Under the pieces are notes generated by a model. That model was not told where the DNA came from. It made no database searches and saw only the letters and a program-made list of their open reading frames with translations. Source: Branchiostoma floridae (Eukaryota; Chordata; Leptocardii; Amphioxiformes; Branchiostomatidae). Taken from it: 60,000 nucleotides of DNA. Position 1 is the first letter of the stretch. Each line of letters starts with the position of its first letter. This document shows, piece after piece, positions 1 through 11,440 of this stretch. Where the stretch lies: the NCBI RefSeq assembly GCF_000003815.2, contig NC_049979.1:31867013-31927012 (forward strand), written 5' to 3'. The translations under genes and the position numbers were made by a program.

Positions 1-1226
1 ACATCGTCCATGCATAATTTCCTTTGTTGTGTGATATCAATGTGATAGATTTAGTACGCGACATACGTTGTGCCGTGTAGTATGTTACGTGATTTACCTT
101 GTAGTATGTTAATAATAGAGAATGTTTTGCAATAATAAAAGGTGCAATAATGACAAGTCTAAATGTCATTCAACCGACAAATAAGACAAAACAAGATTAC
201 TTGTATCCGAATAATCTGCATAGATCGCTGATTAATCATCTTATTTATTGCCATAGTTAGTAAATTAAAAGGAAGAATCTCACCGCCTCTGAAATCGCTT
301 TATACTTTCCCTTCTGTCTGCTTGGTCCATGATCCATTCATAAGATGTTTGTACAGTTTCACGTATTCTTCTATTACAGACACATGTTGGGTCACCAATC
401 TTTCTGCAAAGAAAAATGGCATCTGTTGTTATTTTGGCTCATTGATTTTGCGTCTTGAGGTTAAATACATCATTTTATTTATATTATCCCTATACAAAAC
501 GGGAAGAAATTTGCATATGTGTCAACTATGCAAAAAAAGTTTCAAAAAGTGCATATTTCAAGTACAAAATTTAATAATTTTGGTTTAAACCATAATATGT
601 TAATCATATTTAAACCCGGCTTATTTTTCAATCTGATACAGGAGAAAAGACTTTTGAGGCCCGCCCCTTCTAACCCTTAACTTTTTAAACGAAAAAATAA
701 TATGATCACCAAATTCTAGAGTTAAATGTAGATATACGTGTTGGGTGGAACCCCCCCCCAAAAAAAAAGCCGTAAGCCGAATTTAGGATTATAAATTGGG
801 ATCGAATGATATACTATGGTTATACCATCATATTATTACCAGTAATAAAACGAATTGACTCATCTGATAAAAAATATGCTCTGATATGAATTAAAAAATA
901 AATAAACTTACTTCAGCACCCCGTTGTTATTGTTAGGAGGAATACTCTGTCCTTTAACGGCACGTATAATTGTCACGACCTCTCTCGTTGTAGAGCCGGA
1001 ATGCTCAATGGTAAGTTGCCCAGTATATATGAAAAAAAGGATTGTAATGCAACTGCAGAGATGACAGAATAAAAGTAATATCTTTGTTAATTGATGTGTA
1101 CATTGTCAGTTAATTTTTAATGTGTATAAATTGTTCGGTGTTTAGGTTGAATTATTATGTTTATAAAGTTGTCCCTTCATCTTCCTCACGGAAGAAAGGT
1201 AGGAAGGGTTCTAAGTAACTGACATT
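1..1226. other. Non-coding, with an old TTAA-element fragment
   Basis: No coding region can be supported here. The stretch at about 600-760 resembles the left part of the TTAA family called C in this annotation: a CCGGCTT-like start, then a GAGGCCC block, then a 'gatcaccaaatt' block as in the copies near 49.0 and 42.2 kb. It is degenerate. Poly-C and poly-A runs at 751-768 are part of it. The remainder is AT-rich unique-looking sequence. Confidence 0.35.
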
Positions 1227-1935
1227 ATGTTCGACAATTCTTTGACAACGATTTGGTTATTTCTCATCGTCGCTTTTTCCTTGCAAGTAGGCACAGACAC
1301 TGTAACAACCGGATCCACCTATATTAACCCACCTATGGATCCCACACAACAAAATGTGCACCCTGATACTGCTTCAGACATGACGGAACTGTCGCTGAAC
1401 CCAAACTCGAAAAACTTACTGACCATGGTACATCTTAATGCTCGAAGTTTACTGCCCAAGATTGAGGAACTCAGGTTCTTGGCATCTACGATGCAGTTCA
1501 GTATTCTATGCGTAAATGAAACCTGTCTCAGTAGTGAAATTGTTGACCGTGATATTGAACTGGAAGGATACCAGGTGTACCGGATAGACAGGGATAGACA
1601 TGGGGGTGGTGTCATGATGTATGTCAGTGATTCTCTGTACACGACAAGACGTGGTGATCTTGAGAATGACGAGATAGAATCTATCTGGTGTGAAAGCCAA
1701 TAACAGTCTCTTAATCAATTGCTAATACCGCCCGCCTTCAGCAGATGACATATTCTTTGACCTATTCGAAATTCAGATTCAAAAAGCAACGGACCAAGCA
1801 CAGGCTATTAAAGTGATCCTCGGAGTTTTCAATGCAAAGAACAGCAACTGGCTGAACAGTAACACAACTGACAAAGCCATAAATTTGATGAGTTTTTTTC
1901 TAACAATTTCAAGGAGTTTGAAAAACTGGTGTTGC
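1227..1935 (+). pseudogene. LINE endonuclease domain fragment (broken)
   Basis: This is the N-terminal apurinic-type endonuclease region of a non-LTR retrotransposon. The first frame (1227-1703) has the family pattern HLNARSLLPKIEELR, then CVNETCLS (the N-x-T/E block), then GYQVYRIDRDRHGGGVMMYV. The frame stops at 1701. The domain resumes in another frame at about 1724 with YRPPSADDIFFDLF and continues to GVFNAKNSNW, where the catalytic Asp of the usual G-D-F-N block is replaced by Val. No reverse transcriptase follows, so the copy is 3' truncated. It cannot be functional because of the frame break, the lost Asp and the truncation. The clade looks CR1/Jockey-like, but I cannot assign it. Confidence 0.85.
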
Positions 1936-2831
1936 CATGGCATCCGTTTGTTGACAAGGTATTACTTACGTTTATTTATTATATATTATTTTTATTTTTT
2001 GCTCATAAATGAAATGGCGGCTCATATGACAAAATTAAGAATAACAAGCTCGTTATTCCTTAGAGTTTGTAACTACCTGGTGTTTATAAAAAAATCTATA
2101 CGGTTGTATTTAACTATTTCACATTGTTAGATATTACGTCTACATCATTCTCTAAAAAAATCGGTGTCGATATTATCAGTCGTTGAAGAGTTATGGGACC
2201 CCCCTGGTCCAAGGGTGAACAAAAAAAAATATCTGTCTGTATAGGCTTAATCCATTCCCCGGGCGAGATGGAGTTGCTTTAAACCCACTACGAGTAACTT
2301 ATCTCGTGGATATACTGCGACACTTATACCCATCTTTGCACAAGTTAATTTTTACATTACTGTTCAATACTTTGACACTGCCTCTGGTGAATCAAACCAC
2401 CAGTTTGCACAAAAAAAACAGCTTAATAAACACGTACAAACAGAACTTAAGTATATAACATCCAAAGCTTCATAGTTAAAACAATAATAGAATAAGGCAA
2501 ATTGACCTACGGGGGGCTATATATGAAATTAGCGATTAGATCAACAGTGATTAAGAGTGGTCTGATTGTATAGACTATTACAACAAGGTCCGCCAAACAT
2601 TGTTCGGTAACTATGCAAGAAATTTGACGTGGCCAAAGGAAGAAAAATTGATTTTTTAATGTGATATGGTGCCGTACACCATTCTGAGTGAACATTGTCT
2701 TCCTAATTATATAGTTAAGGGGTTGATGAAATAAGTTGTTCTGCCGTTGTTTATTTATTATTGAACTGGAATCTACGAAATGATGTAGAGAATAATATAC
2801 TATATACTGTAGGTAATTATGTACAGCTTAA

Positions 2832-3630
2832 CCCTCATCTGACCAATACATTTTTACGACAAATCTGACCGTATGGGGTCATTTTTTACCCCATTTTGTT
2901 TTGCTCAAAGACATATTTCTGATGGCTTATTTTGTCTGTCAAGTCAAGTGAAGTCAAGTCAATTCATTATTGTGCATTTACTGTTTCACCAATCTATAGA
3001 AAATAGTTTTACAAGTTTTGGTGTCAGTAGTTATTACTCATTATCATAATTTATGCAGAAAATGAGAAGAAACCACATTTGCTATGAAAATCTACCATAC
3101 TCAACTTACTTACACGATGTTTTGTCTTATCAATTTCTAAACAATAATTTTGATGCTGCAATAGTACTGATAGCATAATAACAAGAAAAATACAATATTT
3201 GTGAAAAGTAACGAATTTGTTACTTAATTATTTACCATACTCTGCCCTATAAATACATACATACAATAACTCTTGTCTATTTACCCGCAAAAATCTTTCT
3301 TGTAGGTTCCTTCTGCAAATTTGTCCATATATTGTTTCTTAATTTATTAGAAACATTTTCACTTTTATTAGTATATGTAATTAGTGCGCATTATCATAAT
3401 TTATGCGGAATGTCGGAAAACTGTGTTTTTGACCCCACCGGACAAGACACAAACTTTCAAGTATAACTTATACAATATTGGCCAAAACTCGGTGAAAAAT
3501 TGCTAGAAAATGTAAGACGTGTATACAAACAAATTCATGGAAGGAGTTTTTTCTCTGATGAAAAATGTTGGTATGGCAGATGAAAATATACGCCTGGGGT
3601 CAAAAATGACCCCATGCGGTCGGATGAGGG
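2832..3630. mobile_element. TTAA-flanked non-autonomous element, family B, copy 1
   Basis: Flanking TTAA duplications lie at 2828-2831 and 3631-3634. Terminal inverted repeats start CCCTCATCTGACC on the left and CCCTCATCCGACC on the right, followed inside by a palindromic GGGGTCA...TGACCCC block. The CCC start and TTAA target match piggyBac-superfamily ends. It is about 799 bp with no transposase, so it is a MITE. A second copy lies at 38258-39197. Confidence 0.85.
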
Positions 3631-3634
3631 TTAA

Positions 3635-5234
3635 GCGAAACTAACTATAACCCCAAAATCATGCTGAACCATCAGTGCCAGTTCAAGCTATGGCAACAGC
3701 AAATCATAATAATAAACAACCATTCGTTTTGCAAAAGGCTCAATCATGTATTAAAAAGTCTAAAAACCATCCACTACTTTAATCTAAGATAGAAGATGCG
3801 AAACCCAGAAGTTCAACTGCAAACACACGAAAGACAAAATCATTAAGAGAGAGAGAGAGAGAGACAGAAGCCCACGATTTTTTAAAGAAATTGTCTAACA
3901 AATCAATTATGTTTTTACTTTGTAAACTGGTAAGCAATTTAACTTAAGTTTTTAAACTTAGAACCGTACCTTCCTGCGGCAAAAAATAGCAGGTACAGAA
4001 TAGTATTCCTTATTCTGAATGATTTCATATCTATTGCGGACTTGTATCTGAAAAAAAAAGAGAGAATTTCAATCAGATTCGGTATGTATGTGTTTTGTCA
4101 GAAAGTGCACTGACGTTGGAGGGATGTCAATACTGTTACCATTGAACTTTTTATCCATGCTTATTTTGTGTCGTATAAAACGTGGCGAAATATGGAGCAC
4201 TGGTTAAGTATGATTTAAAGAGATATTGAACACGAATTGTCCAATATGGTGCCATTAAATCTGTTTCATTATAAGAAAAATACGATTCCCATTGCTTTGC
4301 AAAGCTTGTGTTCTAGTCTAGCATGGTTCACCGTCTGTCCTGGGTCATGCTGAATATATAACGCATCATTGAATTATAATGCAGTCAACGAGGCTGCATA
4401 CTGTATCAAATATACAAAAAAAAAAACATTCAAAGATCTCATGAAGTTAGCAATAATACGATGCACTGGATAAAATCTGATTGCTGGACAGGCCGGATTA
4501 ATGTGCTCCCCTGCCTTACCAATACTCTTACCTGCGTTGCCACGTAATTAAACAGATTCATAAACCCCAGGTTAATCCATAGCAGATAAAGATAAGAACA
4601 GACGAAGTTGTTAATGACACTTTATGGCTAATTTTTCACGTGTAACGGCAACATAACCAACATGAAATGGGGCCTTCTGATTGGTCAAAGTCCCCTGGCT
4701 ACATGATTCATTCATTTTAAGCATGACATCAATCCGTTTATTTTTAGGATTGAGCCGGCAGGCCATTTCTCAAACTTAACACTATTTAAGCAGTTAGATA
4801 GCTCAGAAGTATTTTGTCAGTGACGACAAAGACGATCCACTGCGTTGTGTCTGCGCATTCAAATTATTCCAACGCTTACGCTTCATACTGTTATCGTTCC
4901 AATCTTTTGTGAACGATATATTCATCTCTTTCGCCATAAATAATGCAACCAATAAGGTATGTAAGTGTTGTTTTTTTTATTTATTTTGTCTGCAATGCCT
5001 GAGTTCGATTGCAAGCATTTTTGCGGCGTATCATTTATATAAAATATTCTTCTACAATGCAATTTTAGACTCGTTTTTCTTCTTCTCTTCTCCTTTTTCA
5101 TTTTGATTGGGTTATTTTGTATGTTGACAATTACTCATTTTGTCGGACTGCAGGATCATTATTTTCTTATCCTTAAGCAACCAGGAATAGTTTTCAATAG
5201 GAAAATAATGTAAGATTAAATGTGCAATCTTAAG
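3635..5234. other. No gene recognised
   Basis: AT-rich sequence with a short GA microsatellite near 3848-3864. The longest frames are about 65 codons, with no domain resemblance and no convincing splice pairs. I see no repeat shared with the rest of the window. Confidence 0.5.
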
Positions 5235-5238
5235 TTAA

Positions 5239-6210
5239 CCCTCAAACACCCGAGTGGGGTCCATTTGGACCCCAGGCGTACATTTTGAAGTACCATTTGA
5301 ACATTTTTGATCTGAAGACAAAATCCTTTTGTGACTTTGTCAGTCAATATGTCTTATACCTTCTCCTACGTTTTCGCAAAGATTGGTACAATAATTTGGA
5401 AATTATAAAGAACGTTTGTGTTCAGTCCCTCTGGGGTCCAAACGGACCCCAGCAAAAATGTGCAGTTTTCAAAACAAACTTTGGAGGCTAACTCCTTAAC
5501 CACCTACAGTATGACTACCAAACTTTTAGACAATATTAGGAATGTAAACTTAAATCATCACAAAAATGTCTGTGTCATCAACATGTAATGTGACGACATT
5601 ATGACGTCATTTGCTTAATCAGGGCGGCCATCTTGGATTTTGACCAATGACGTCATGAAATTAGCATAAATTATAAATTTTAAGTCATGAAAATTACATT
5701 GAATTTCATAGAATTTAATTGTTGTCAGAAAACAGGTGTACTTTACCAAGAAAACCTTGTTTAAATTGAAACTGTCAAATTTTGGCAAAAATATGCCTGT
5801 TAGAATATGGTTGCCATGGCAACCCCCAAAAATGATAAACTTACTTTATTGACCAAAGGCTTTTGAAAACAATATTTTGTGATAAATTACCAAGTTTTGT
5901 AGCTTTAGCTCTAGCCGTTCATGAGTTATGCGACATAAATGTTGCTGAGGGCCTCAAAATTCCCCTATCTGGTCGGAACAGGTTTAGTGCAAAACGTGGT
6001 CCTTCTGAACCTTTGCATAAATTATGATAATGAGTTGGAATTAGCAACACTTTAACATCTCGAAATCTTTCTCTTACATTGACGAAGCAATGTATATACA
6101 ATGATCGCCGATAAGAAATGGTACTGAGATTTTATGAACAAAACATTTTGGGGTCCGTTTGGACCCCACTCGGTCATTTTAGTCGCAAAAAAAGGTCGGG
6201 TGCTTGAGGG
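5239..6210. mobile_element. TTAA-flanked non-autonomous element, family A
   Basis: TTAA duplications lie at 5235-5238 and 6211-6214. Inverted ends read CCCTCAAACACCCGA and CCCTCAAGCACCCGA. Sub-terminal GGGGTCC...GGACCCC palindromes occur at both ends and once internally near 5431. The interior carries a YY1-like CCATCTTGG, a CRE palindrome TGACGTCA at 5602-5609 and 5648-5655, and a perfect RFX X-box at 5810-5823. There is no transposase. It is a piggyBac-type MITE of about 972 bp. An insertion related to it sits inside another element at about 37400-38143. Confidence 0.85.
5810..5823. promoter_or_regulatory. Perfect RFX X-box palindrome (family A element)
   Basis: The 14-mer GTTGCCATGGCAAC is the full palindromic consensus bound by RFX factors. 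It lies in the right half of the family A element, about 155 bp from a CRE palindrome. Binding is inferred from the motif only. Confidence 0.5.
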
Positions 6211-6229
6211 TTAAAAAAACCCAGAGGAT

Positions 6230-9200
6230 TTTCTCCAAATCTTGCATCATACACCTTATTGTCTCAAACCTTACATTTTTTTTAAAAATCTTACAGACAC
6301 GGCTTTTACAAACACACAAGTTCCCCTGAAAAAAAAGAGGATTTAATTCATATTTTACTGTTTTAATCTAACGGTCACACATGTTAAAAGAAGGAGGATT
6401 TTTCCCAAACCTTACAGTTAACGTCTTTCTGACAGGGTTCTTAAAAGCAAACATGTTTTGAGAAAAAAAACAGAATTTTCATTATAACTTATCATCATCA
6501 TCAATCATCAACGGTCGACGTGATCAAATGTAAACATGTTCGCACATGTTCGCACACGACGGGGTGATACCGCCCCTTTCGGGGTGACATACCCTTTCGC
6601 TGGCTAATTACAAGACGGGGATGCGCCAGGTCTCCCGTCCGGGTGAATGATGTAAATCACCGTGTGGCTGATACGGTATGGAGGTTCGCCAGGCCTCCAA
6701 CCGGGTGATTTGAAGTGAATCACCAACTCCGGACAGAAGGGTTTGCTCCAACCACACCGCACCATCGCACGTGTGGGGGTTCTTTAACGTGCATGGGGTG
6801 TGACTCTCCCCATACACGGGACCTCCATTTAACGTCCTATCCGAGGGACGACTCATTTTTCACTTGAGTAAAGTGAGGAAAGTCGTGTAAAGTGCCTTTC
6901 CCAAGGGCACAAGACCGGCAACACGGAGGCGGATTCGAACCGGCGACCTCTCGGTCACGGGCCGTATACACTACCACTGTGCTACGCGGCCCCACAATAT
7001 AACTTATAACTTATACTTATATACTTATACCTATACAAGGGTTTCATAAACACACAGGTTCCGAATACAAAACAGAGGATTTTCTCCATACCTTAAACTA
7101 CACATCTTTCTGACACTTCCATTACAAACATACAGGGTTTGTGAAAAAACGAAGGATGTAAACCAAACGTTAGACTTTTAACCTTAAAGACACGGGTTTT
7201 AAAAAACACACAGGATCCGAGAAAAACAGAGAATTTTTTTAAACATTGCACTTTTAATCTTACAGACACGGCTATAACAAATACACAGGATCAAAGAGAA
7301 CAAAAGTGGGTTTTCTCTAAACTTTACATTTTCCGTCTAACACACGTATATTACAAACACACAGATTCCGAGAAAAAAAAAAGGATTTTGTCCAAACACT
7401 ACCCTTAACATCCAAACCTTGCACATTACATCTCACAGACACGGCTTTTACCTACACATAGGTTCCGAAAAAGACCAGGATGATTTTTCTCAATAAATAC
7501 ATTTCACATCATACAGAAAGAGCTATTACAAATAGACAGTTTCTGATAGAAAAAAAAAGGAGGATTTTGTCCAAACACTACACTAAACATTTTACAGAAA
7601 CGGCTATTACAAACAAATAGGCTGGGAGAAAAAACAGAGGATTTTTTTCAAATTTTGCACCTAACATCTTACAGACATATCTATTACAAACACACCGTTA
7701 TTTGAAAAAACAAACGAGTTTAACCAAACCTTGCATTATATATATTACCTTACTAACACTGCTATCACAAAAACACGGATTTTGAGGAAAAAGACGGAGA
7801 ATTTAAACGTTAGCCTTTTAATCTCACAGACAATGTTTTTTAAACCACACAGTTTGCGATAAGAAACGGACTGTTTTTTTCTAAACATTGCACTTTTAAT
7901 CTTACAGACACTGCAATAAAAAACACACACAGGATTTAAGAGGGAAACAGTAAGTTTTCTCCAAACTTTACATTTGCCATTTTACAGACAAGTATATTAC
8001 AAACAAAAAGATTCCGATGAAAAAAAAAAACATTCGATTTTCTCCAAACACTATACTTAATATTTTGCAGATATGGCTATTACAAACACACAGACTCGGG
8101 AGAAAAAATTCAGAAAAGCTTACAATTTGCACTTTAGACACGGTCATTACTAACCCACAGCCTCAGAGAAAAAGAAAGGAATTTCTCCAAACTTTGCACT
8201 TTACAGCTCGCAGACACGGCTTTTACCTACACATAGTTTCCCCAAAAAAGACCCGGAGGATTTTCTCCAAAGCATTCATTTTACATCTTACAGAGAGAGC
8301 TATTACAAACACAGAGTTTTTGAAAGAAAAAAAACGGCGGATATTGTCCAAACACTACATTTAACATTTTTACAGACTTGGCTATTACAAACACATAGGC
8401 TGGGACAAAAAAAAGCAAAGGATTTTCTCCATACCTTGCATTAAACATGTCACACTTTTTACAAATACACAGGTTTTGAGAAAAAAAAACGGAGGATTCA
8501 ACTCAAATATTTGATCTTACAAACATGACTTTTAACCCTGTCCAGACAAGGCTCTTACAAACACACGACTTCCAAAAGAAAAACAAAGGGTTTTCTCCAA
8601 ACATTACTCTTATAATCTTACAGTCACGGCTGTTAGAAACACATAGGTTTTGAGGAAAAAAATGACGATATTCTCTACACATAAAATTTTACATCTTACA
8701 GACACTGCACTATAGACACACAGAGAAAAAAAAAGAGGAGAATATCCAAACCTTACACTTTAATCTCAAAGACACCGCTTCTAGAAATACACAGGTTTTG
8801 AGATAAAAACAGAGGATTTTCTCCAAACCTTACACATTATATCTTACAGACACGAAATTTCTTGAAACTTTACTATTTACATTCTACAGACACGGCTTTT
8901 ACAAATTCACAGGTTCCGAGAAAAACGGAGGATTTTTTTTTCCAAACATTGCAATTTTTAAATCTTACAGACGGGTTGTATCAAAGCAGTACACTTTGAA
9001 TGTTACAGACACGGCTTTTACAATCTCACAAGATCCAAAGAAAAAGCAGACGATTTTCTCCAAACCTTAAACCTTATACTTTATATCTTACAGTCACGGC
9101 TACTACTCACACACAGGTTCCGAGGGAACAACTGAGGATTTTCTCTAAACCTAACATTTTACATCTTACAGACATGGCTATTACAAACACACAGGCTCGG

Positions 9201-9385
9201 AGAAAAAACGAACCTGCTTTAAGAAAAAAAGACGATTTTCTCCAAACCTTGCACTTTACATCTTACAAACACGGCTATTACTCACACATTGGTTCCAAAA
9301 ATAAAACGGCAGAATTATTCAAACTGTAAAATTTACATCTTACATTTACAGCTATCACGAACACACAGGTCATCTCACGAGTTTG
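6230..9385. repeat. Degenerate tandem array, unit about 80 bp
   Basis: A phrase built from 'ttttctccaaacctt', 'catcttacagacacggct', 'attacaaacacacagg' and 'ttccgagaaaaaa' recurs roughly every 75-85 bp for more than 3 kb (for example at 7184, 7264, 8210 and 8290). Copies differ by many substitutions and by A-run length, so this is an old minisatellite or satellite. It is interrupted at 6530-6995 by a SINE. Long frames crossing it, such as 8017-8364, reflect the periodicity and are not genes. Confidence 0.8.
6560..6992 (-). mobile_element. tRNA-headed SINE
   Basis: Read on the minus strand, the sequence begins with a tRNA-like head. It has a Pol III A box, TAGCACAGTGG, at 6974-6984 and a B box, GGTTCGAATCC, at 6931-6941. 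A body follows with the phrases 'ggacgttaaatggaggtccc' and 'gcacgttaaagaacccc', which I associate with conserved SINE central domains in marine invertebrates. The 3' end runs to about 6560, with simple ATC repeats at 6493-6515 beyond it. The element lies inside the 80-bp tandem array, so it inserted after that array formed. It is not a functional tRNA gene, because the body continues directly from the head. Confidence 0.75.
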
Positions 9386-9777
9386 CCAAGTAAGTTGCCA
9401 ACTAATTCTGGGAAAAAAATGGTAATAGCTCCTGACATATACCGCGGTTCCCGTCGGTAACGGATGCTGAAGATGTGGTTTTTTTACGGATTCTAACAGG
9501 TCCCCTTTCCGTATCTACTAGGAATAACTTTGCCTCGAAGAACAATTTAAGCTGTTTCCACAAAGTAAGAGCACCAATGACATCTGATTTTTTAAATATG
9601 GTCCGATTAGATTTTCTGACAGTGACAAATAAAGTGATAAACACATGCCAGACTGTTATTTTGTCTCAGAAGGCCAGATCAATTTTAACTGACAAGCATT
9701 CTACATGTAAAATGTCAAAAAAAAATTCTGCACCCCATTAGGTTTGGTTGATAAAAATATCGGAATTCTTTGACAAT
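9386..9777. other. No gene recognised
   Basis: The stretch between the 80-bp array and the next element cluster has overlapping open frames on both strands at 9402-9741. They show no domain, no codon signal and no splice context, so I do not call a gene. Confidence 0.4.
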
Positions 9778-9789
9778 GTCGTATTTTTA

Positions 9790-11440
9790 CGCTTCCAAAA
9801 ATGTTTTTGTCTTGTTCATCTTGTTTTTGTTTTCTCACAGAAAATGTATCTTCTAGGAAGAAAATTGTTTTGTTCCCAAGAAATCTTAGAAAAACGTGTG
9901 AATGGGGAAAGCAAATTTTGCTTGACTTTTTTAGACATTTTTGAGATTAATATTTTTTACACCAAGAATACTTTTGTTACGTCAAGAGCAAAAATTACTG
10001 TATTTCTTAAGAGTTATAAAAAATCAATTTTTTTCTTGTATCATAAGAAAAAACAAGAAGATTTTGCTTAAAGTAGTTCCAGAAAACTCTAAGGTGTGAA
10101 AATCTTTCAGAAAAAAATTTTTTTGGAGTTTCTTGTTTTGCTCGAATTTTTCTTCACATAAAAATTGTCCATGGGGTAAGCAAAACAAACAAAAATCATT
10201 TAGGCAGTGTAGGAAAATATTATGTTTGTGTTAAATGAACAAAATAAGCTTTATTGGCAACTAAAGTGCATATATGACGTCAGAAAATTATTATGCGCAT
10301 CTTAAGGCCAATTCAAAGAATATGCGACACCTATACAGTGCCAAAAATGTTTTTTCCTGTCTATCTTTTTTTTCTTCCTCACGGAAAATTTATCTTTCAG
10401 GAACAAAATTATTCTGTCCCCAAGAAATCTTAGAAAAACATACTTGTCCATGGTGAAAGCAAATGTTTGCTTGAATTTATGAAATTAATATTCTTACACC
10501 AAGAATACTTTTTTTACATCAAGAGCAAACATTTTTGAATTTTTTAAGAGTTATAAAAAAGCAAGCAGAAGAAAAAACAAGAAATATTTTGCTTAAAGTT
10601 TCAAAACATTCTTAGGTGTGAAAATCTTTCGAAATAATTTTCTTCACCAAAGAAGAAAATTGTTCTTCGCGTGAGAATTAAGATTGTTTTTGCAGTTTCT
10701 TGTTTTACTTGAATTTTATTCTACATTTTCTTCTTGCAAGAATATTTTTCTTCATATAAGAATTATCCATGGTGTAAGGAAAACAAGCAAAAATCTTTTT
10801 TGGTAGTGTACTAACTTTTAAAAAAATCCAGTCTTGCAGAGATTAGGAAATTAAGGAGAATTAAGTAAATTAAGCTTCAATGAAAATAAAGGTGCACATA
10901 AGATGTGGGGGAAAAATTCGCACCCAATAAAGTTGGTATGAAGAGAATTAGATCTTAATTCGCGAAATCTGATGTCTAAAACACTGCCAAAAATGCTTTT
11001 TCTTGTTTATCTTGTTTTGTTTCCTCACAAAATTTATATTCCAGAAAGAAAAATCTTCTGTCCCCTAGAAATCTTTAAAAAATGTACTTGTCCGTGGGGT
11101 AAACAAAGGTTTGCTTGCTAAGTTTTTGAGAGAATTTGAGATTTGTTTTCTTGTATTTCCAAAAAATACTTGTTCTTGTTTATCTTGATTTGCTTTCTCA
11201 CAGAAAAGTTAATTTCCAGGAAGAAAAAAAATCTTGTAGTTCTTAAGAGTTTAATCTGGTTTTCTAGCATTAAAAGAAAAAAAGAAGATTTTTGCTTCAA
11301 TCTCTAGAATTTTTTTTGTAGTTTCTCGTTTTACTTGAATTTTAATCTACGTTTCATTCCTACAAAAATATTTTTTTAATATGAGAATTGTCAAAGTTGG
11401 AAAGCAAAATGAGAAAAAAAATTTTTTTTTGGCAGTGTAG
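9790..11440. mobile_element. Three tandem copies of a TIR element
   Basis: Copies span about 9790-10210, 10334-10810 and 10980-11440, all in the same orientation. Each starts with CAGTGCCAAAAATG-like sequence and ends with the inverse, TTTTTGGCAGTGTA-like. Between these ends is a fold-back interior with 'ctcacagaaaatttatcttccaggaag' and 'ttgtccatggggtaagcaaa' motifs arranged as inverted halves. There is no transposase. Copies are well diverged. The head-to-tail spacing of about 120-170 bp suggests local duplication and not three independent landings. Confidence 0.7.

Noticed and set aside
6925-6992. Minus-strand tRNA gene
   Set aside because: A and B boxes are present, but the sequence continues into a SINE body and no clean cloverleaf or acceptor stem closes it.
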